Shown piece by piece: positions 37,965 to 38,562 of a stretch of DNA of 38,562 bases (positions are counted from its first letter, which is position 1; each line of letters opens with the position of its first letter). This DNA is from a virus: IMG/VR virus record IMGVR_UViG_3300029309_000107, positions 1 to 38,562 of that record; one strand, written 5' to 3'. Position numbers and translations under genes: made by a program. The notes beneath the pieces were generated by a model. That model saw nothing but the letters and a program-made list of their open reading frames with translations. It made no database searches and was not told the DNA's origin.

Positions 37965-38103
37965 AGAAAAATTAAGAACTCCAGATAAAATTTTTATTGA
38001 GGACACTATTTCTATTTTAGAAAGGAATATGTCTGACTCTATGAAAATAACTTGCTTAAAAATTTGTTATACAAATTACTTAACTAGAAAGGAGAAAAAA
38101 TGA
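37957..38103 (+). CDS. Small hypothetical protein
   Basis: A 48-residue basic, helical protein (EKLRTPDKIFIEDTISILER) ending in LTRKEKK. It overlaps both neighbours (8 bases before, 4 after) and has GGGGG upstream inside the preceding gene. The overlaps and clean reading support a real gene; no family recognised. Confidence 0.5.
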   Translation: MGKEKLRTPDKIFIEDTISILERNMSDSMKITCLKICYTNYLTRKEKK

Positions 38104-38240
38104 AATACGAAGAACTTATTTTAAAAATGGCTATTGAGAATAAATCTATTGAAAAAATATTAGTTGACTTTGACCCAACAAATAAAAAAGTAATAGAGGA
38201 TAAAAGAAAACAAATTAAAAAAGAGGAGGACAATAAATAA
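38100..38240 (+). CDS. Small hypothetical protein
   Basis: A 46-residue charged protein (KYEELILKMAIENKSIEKIL, then DPTNKKVIEDKRKQIKKEED). AAAGGAGAAAA is an excellent ribosome-binding site before ATG 38100. It overlaps the previous stop by four bases and is followed by an intrinsic terminator. Not recognised. Confidence 0.5.
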   Translation: MKYEELILKMAIENKSIEKILVDFDPTNKKVIEDKRKQIKKEEDNK

Positions 38241-38243
38241 ATC

Positions 38244-38397
38244 AAGGAACCCTATCAAAGAGCCGAGCATTTTTTGCTCGGCTTTTTTTTTGCACCCCAC
38301 CCCCCCTAGAAACGCACGCACAAATATATGTATATATAAATAACATTTCACATATATAATTACCAAAATTTAAAAAGGAACCCTAAAGGAACCCTAT
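38244..38397 (+). repeat. AAGGAACCCTAT repeats flanking the gap before terL
   Basis: AAGGAACCCTAT occurs at 38244-38255 and at 38386-38397, with an 11-base copy at 38375-38385 immediately before the latter. Between are a terminator, a C-rich run and AT-rich sequence. The spacing places the last two copies 19-41 bases upstream of the terL start. A packaging or regulatory site is possible. Confidence 0.5.
38261..38291 (+). terminator. Intrinsic terminator of the rightward small-gene unit
   Basis: AGCCGAGCA (38261-38269) pairs with TGCTCGGCT (38275-38283) around five T, followed by T to 38291. It separates the small genes (37459-38240) from terL, which therefore needs its own promoter between 38291 and 38415. 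That gap also contains a C-rich run and AT-rich bases. Confidence 0.85.
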
Positions 38398-38415
38398 TGG
38401 ATTCACTTTTGAACC

Positions 38416-38562
38416 ATGACAAAAAAATTTGAACATCTGCCAGACGAAACCATAAAAGAAATTTTAATGATTCAAGATCGTCTGAAGGTTATGGAAACCA
38501 AAGACAAAGCCAAAGAATCCTTTCTCGAGTACATCAAGCATGTATGGCCAGAGTTTGTCGAA
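38416..38562 (+). CDS. terL: Terminase large subunit, N-terminus (runs off the window)
   Basis: The first 49 residues read MTKKFEHLPDETIKEILMIQ then DRLKVMETKDKAKESFLEYI and KHVWPEFVE, open to the right edge. The LPDE...KEI...L...KAKxSFLEFxKxVWPEF pattern is the start of large terminase subunits of many marine phages, just ahead of the ATPase domain, which is outside the window. No Walker motif is visible yet. The gene lies 5.5 kb from terS, with methyltransferase and small genes between. Confidence 0.75.
   Translation, partial: MTKKFEHLPDETIKEILMIQDRLKVMETKDKAKESFLEYIKHVWPEFVE

Noticed and set aside
1-38562. CRISPR arrays, tRNA genes, transposons and integrase
   Set aside because: No regular direct-repeat/spacer pattern, no cloverleaf and no recombinase motifs were seen. 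The repeats found are short iteron-like or coding repeats.

Overview
The window is part of a tailed double-stranded DNA bacteriophage genome, very probably an uncultured marine phage with podovirus-like structure. The evidence is densely packed genes with ATGA/TAATG overlaps, both terminase subunits, a P22 gp10-like stabilization protein, tail-fibre proteins with S74 chaperone ends, a spanin pair, a T4-type lysozyme, and a Sak4/ssDNA-binding/PrimPol replication set. The spanins and an outer-membrane CsgG lipoprotein point to a Gram-negative host. Many of the small proteins are of types I remember from marine phages of SAR11-like hosts, but the host cannot be fixed from this sequence. I see no integrase, tRNA, rRNA or CRISPR array.

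Layout. (1) 1-6.0 kb, rightward: tail-fibre and host-recognition genes, two of them ending in S74 chaperones, and a thioredoxin-like protein. (2) 6.0-7.5 kb: a run of tiny membrane proteins (holin candidates). (3) 7.4-10.4 kb: a curli-like (type VIII) secretion locus with CsgF, the CsgG outer-membrane pore, a curlin-like repeat protein and a secreted FecR-domain protein with a curlin-like tail. (4) 10.4-14.2 kb: the gp10-like protein, then four small lysine-rich proteins with a SET-domain methyltransferase among them. (5) 14.2-15.3 kb: i-spanin, o-spanin and lysozyme. (6) 15.4-23.4 kb: large virion proteins, including a ~1390-residue likely internal or ejection protein and another S74-ended protein. 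(7) 23.4-28.5 kb, leftward: DUF1064 nuclease, PD-(D/E)XK exonuclease, SF2 helicase, DUF669 ssDNA-binding protein, Sak4-like ATPase and small proteins. (8) 28.5-31.9 kb: a control region with a 14-bp inverted repeat, then rightward Cro-like regulator, PrimPol-helicase, membrane protein and PAPS-reductase-like protein. (9) 31.9-38.56 kb: iteron-like repeats, terS, a leftward cytosine methyltransferase with small genes, many short unknown genes under divergent palindrome-bearing promoters, a candidate structured RNA, and the start of terL, which runs off the window.

The most notable content is the phage-borne curli-type export locus, whose cargo genes overlap the machinery genes. Next are the SET methyltransferase within a lysine-rich protein cluster, the 16-bp-stem RNA candidate next to a UUCG terminator, and recurring TTGTGC motif clusters in the non-coding gaps of the accessory region. 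All family assignments come from reading motifs and recalling families; no database search was run.
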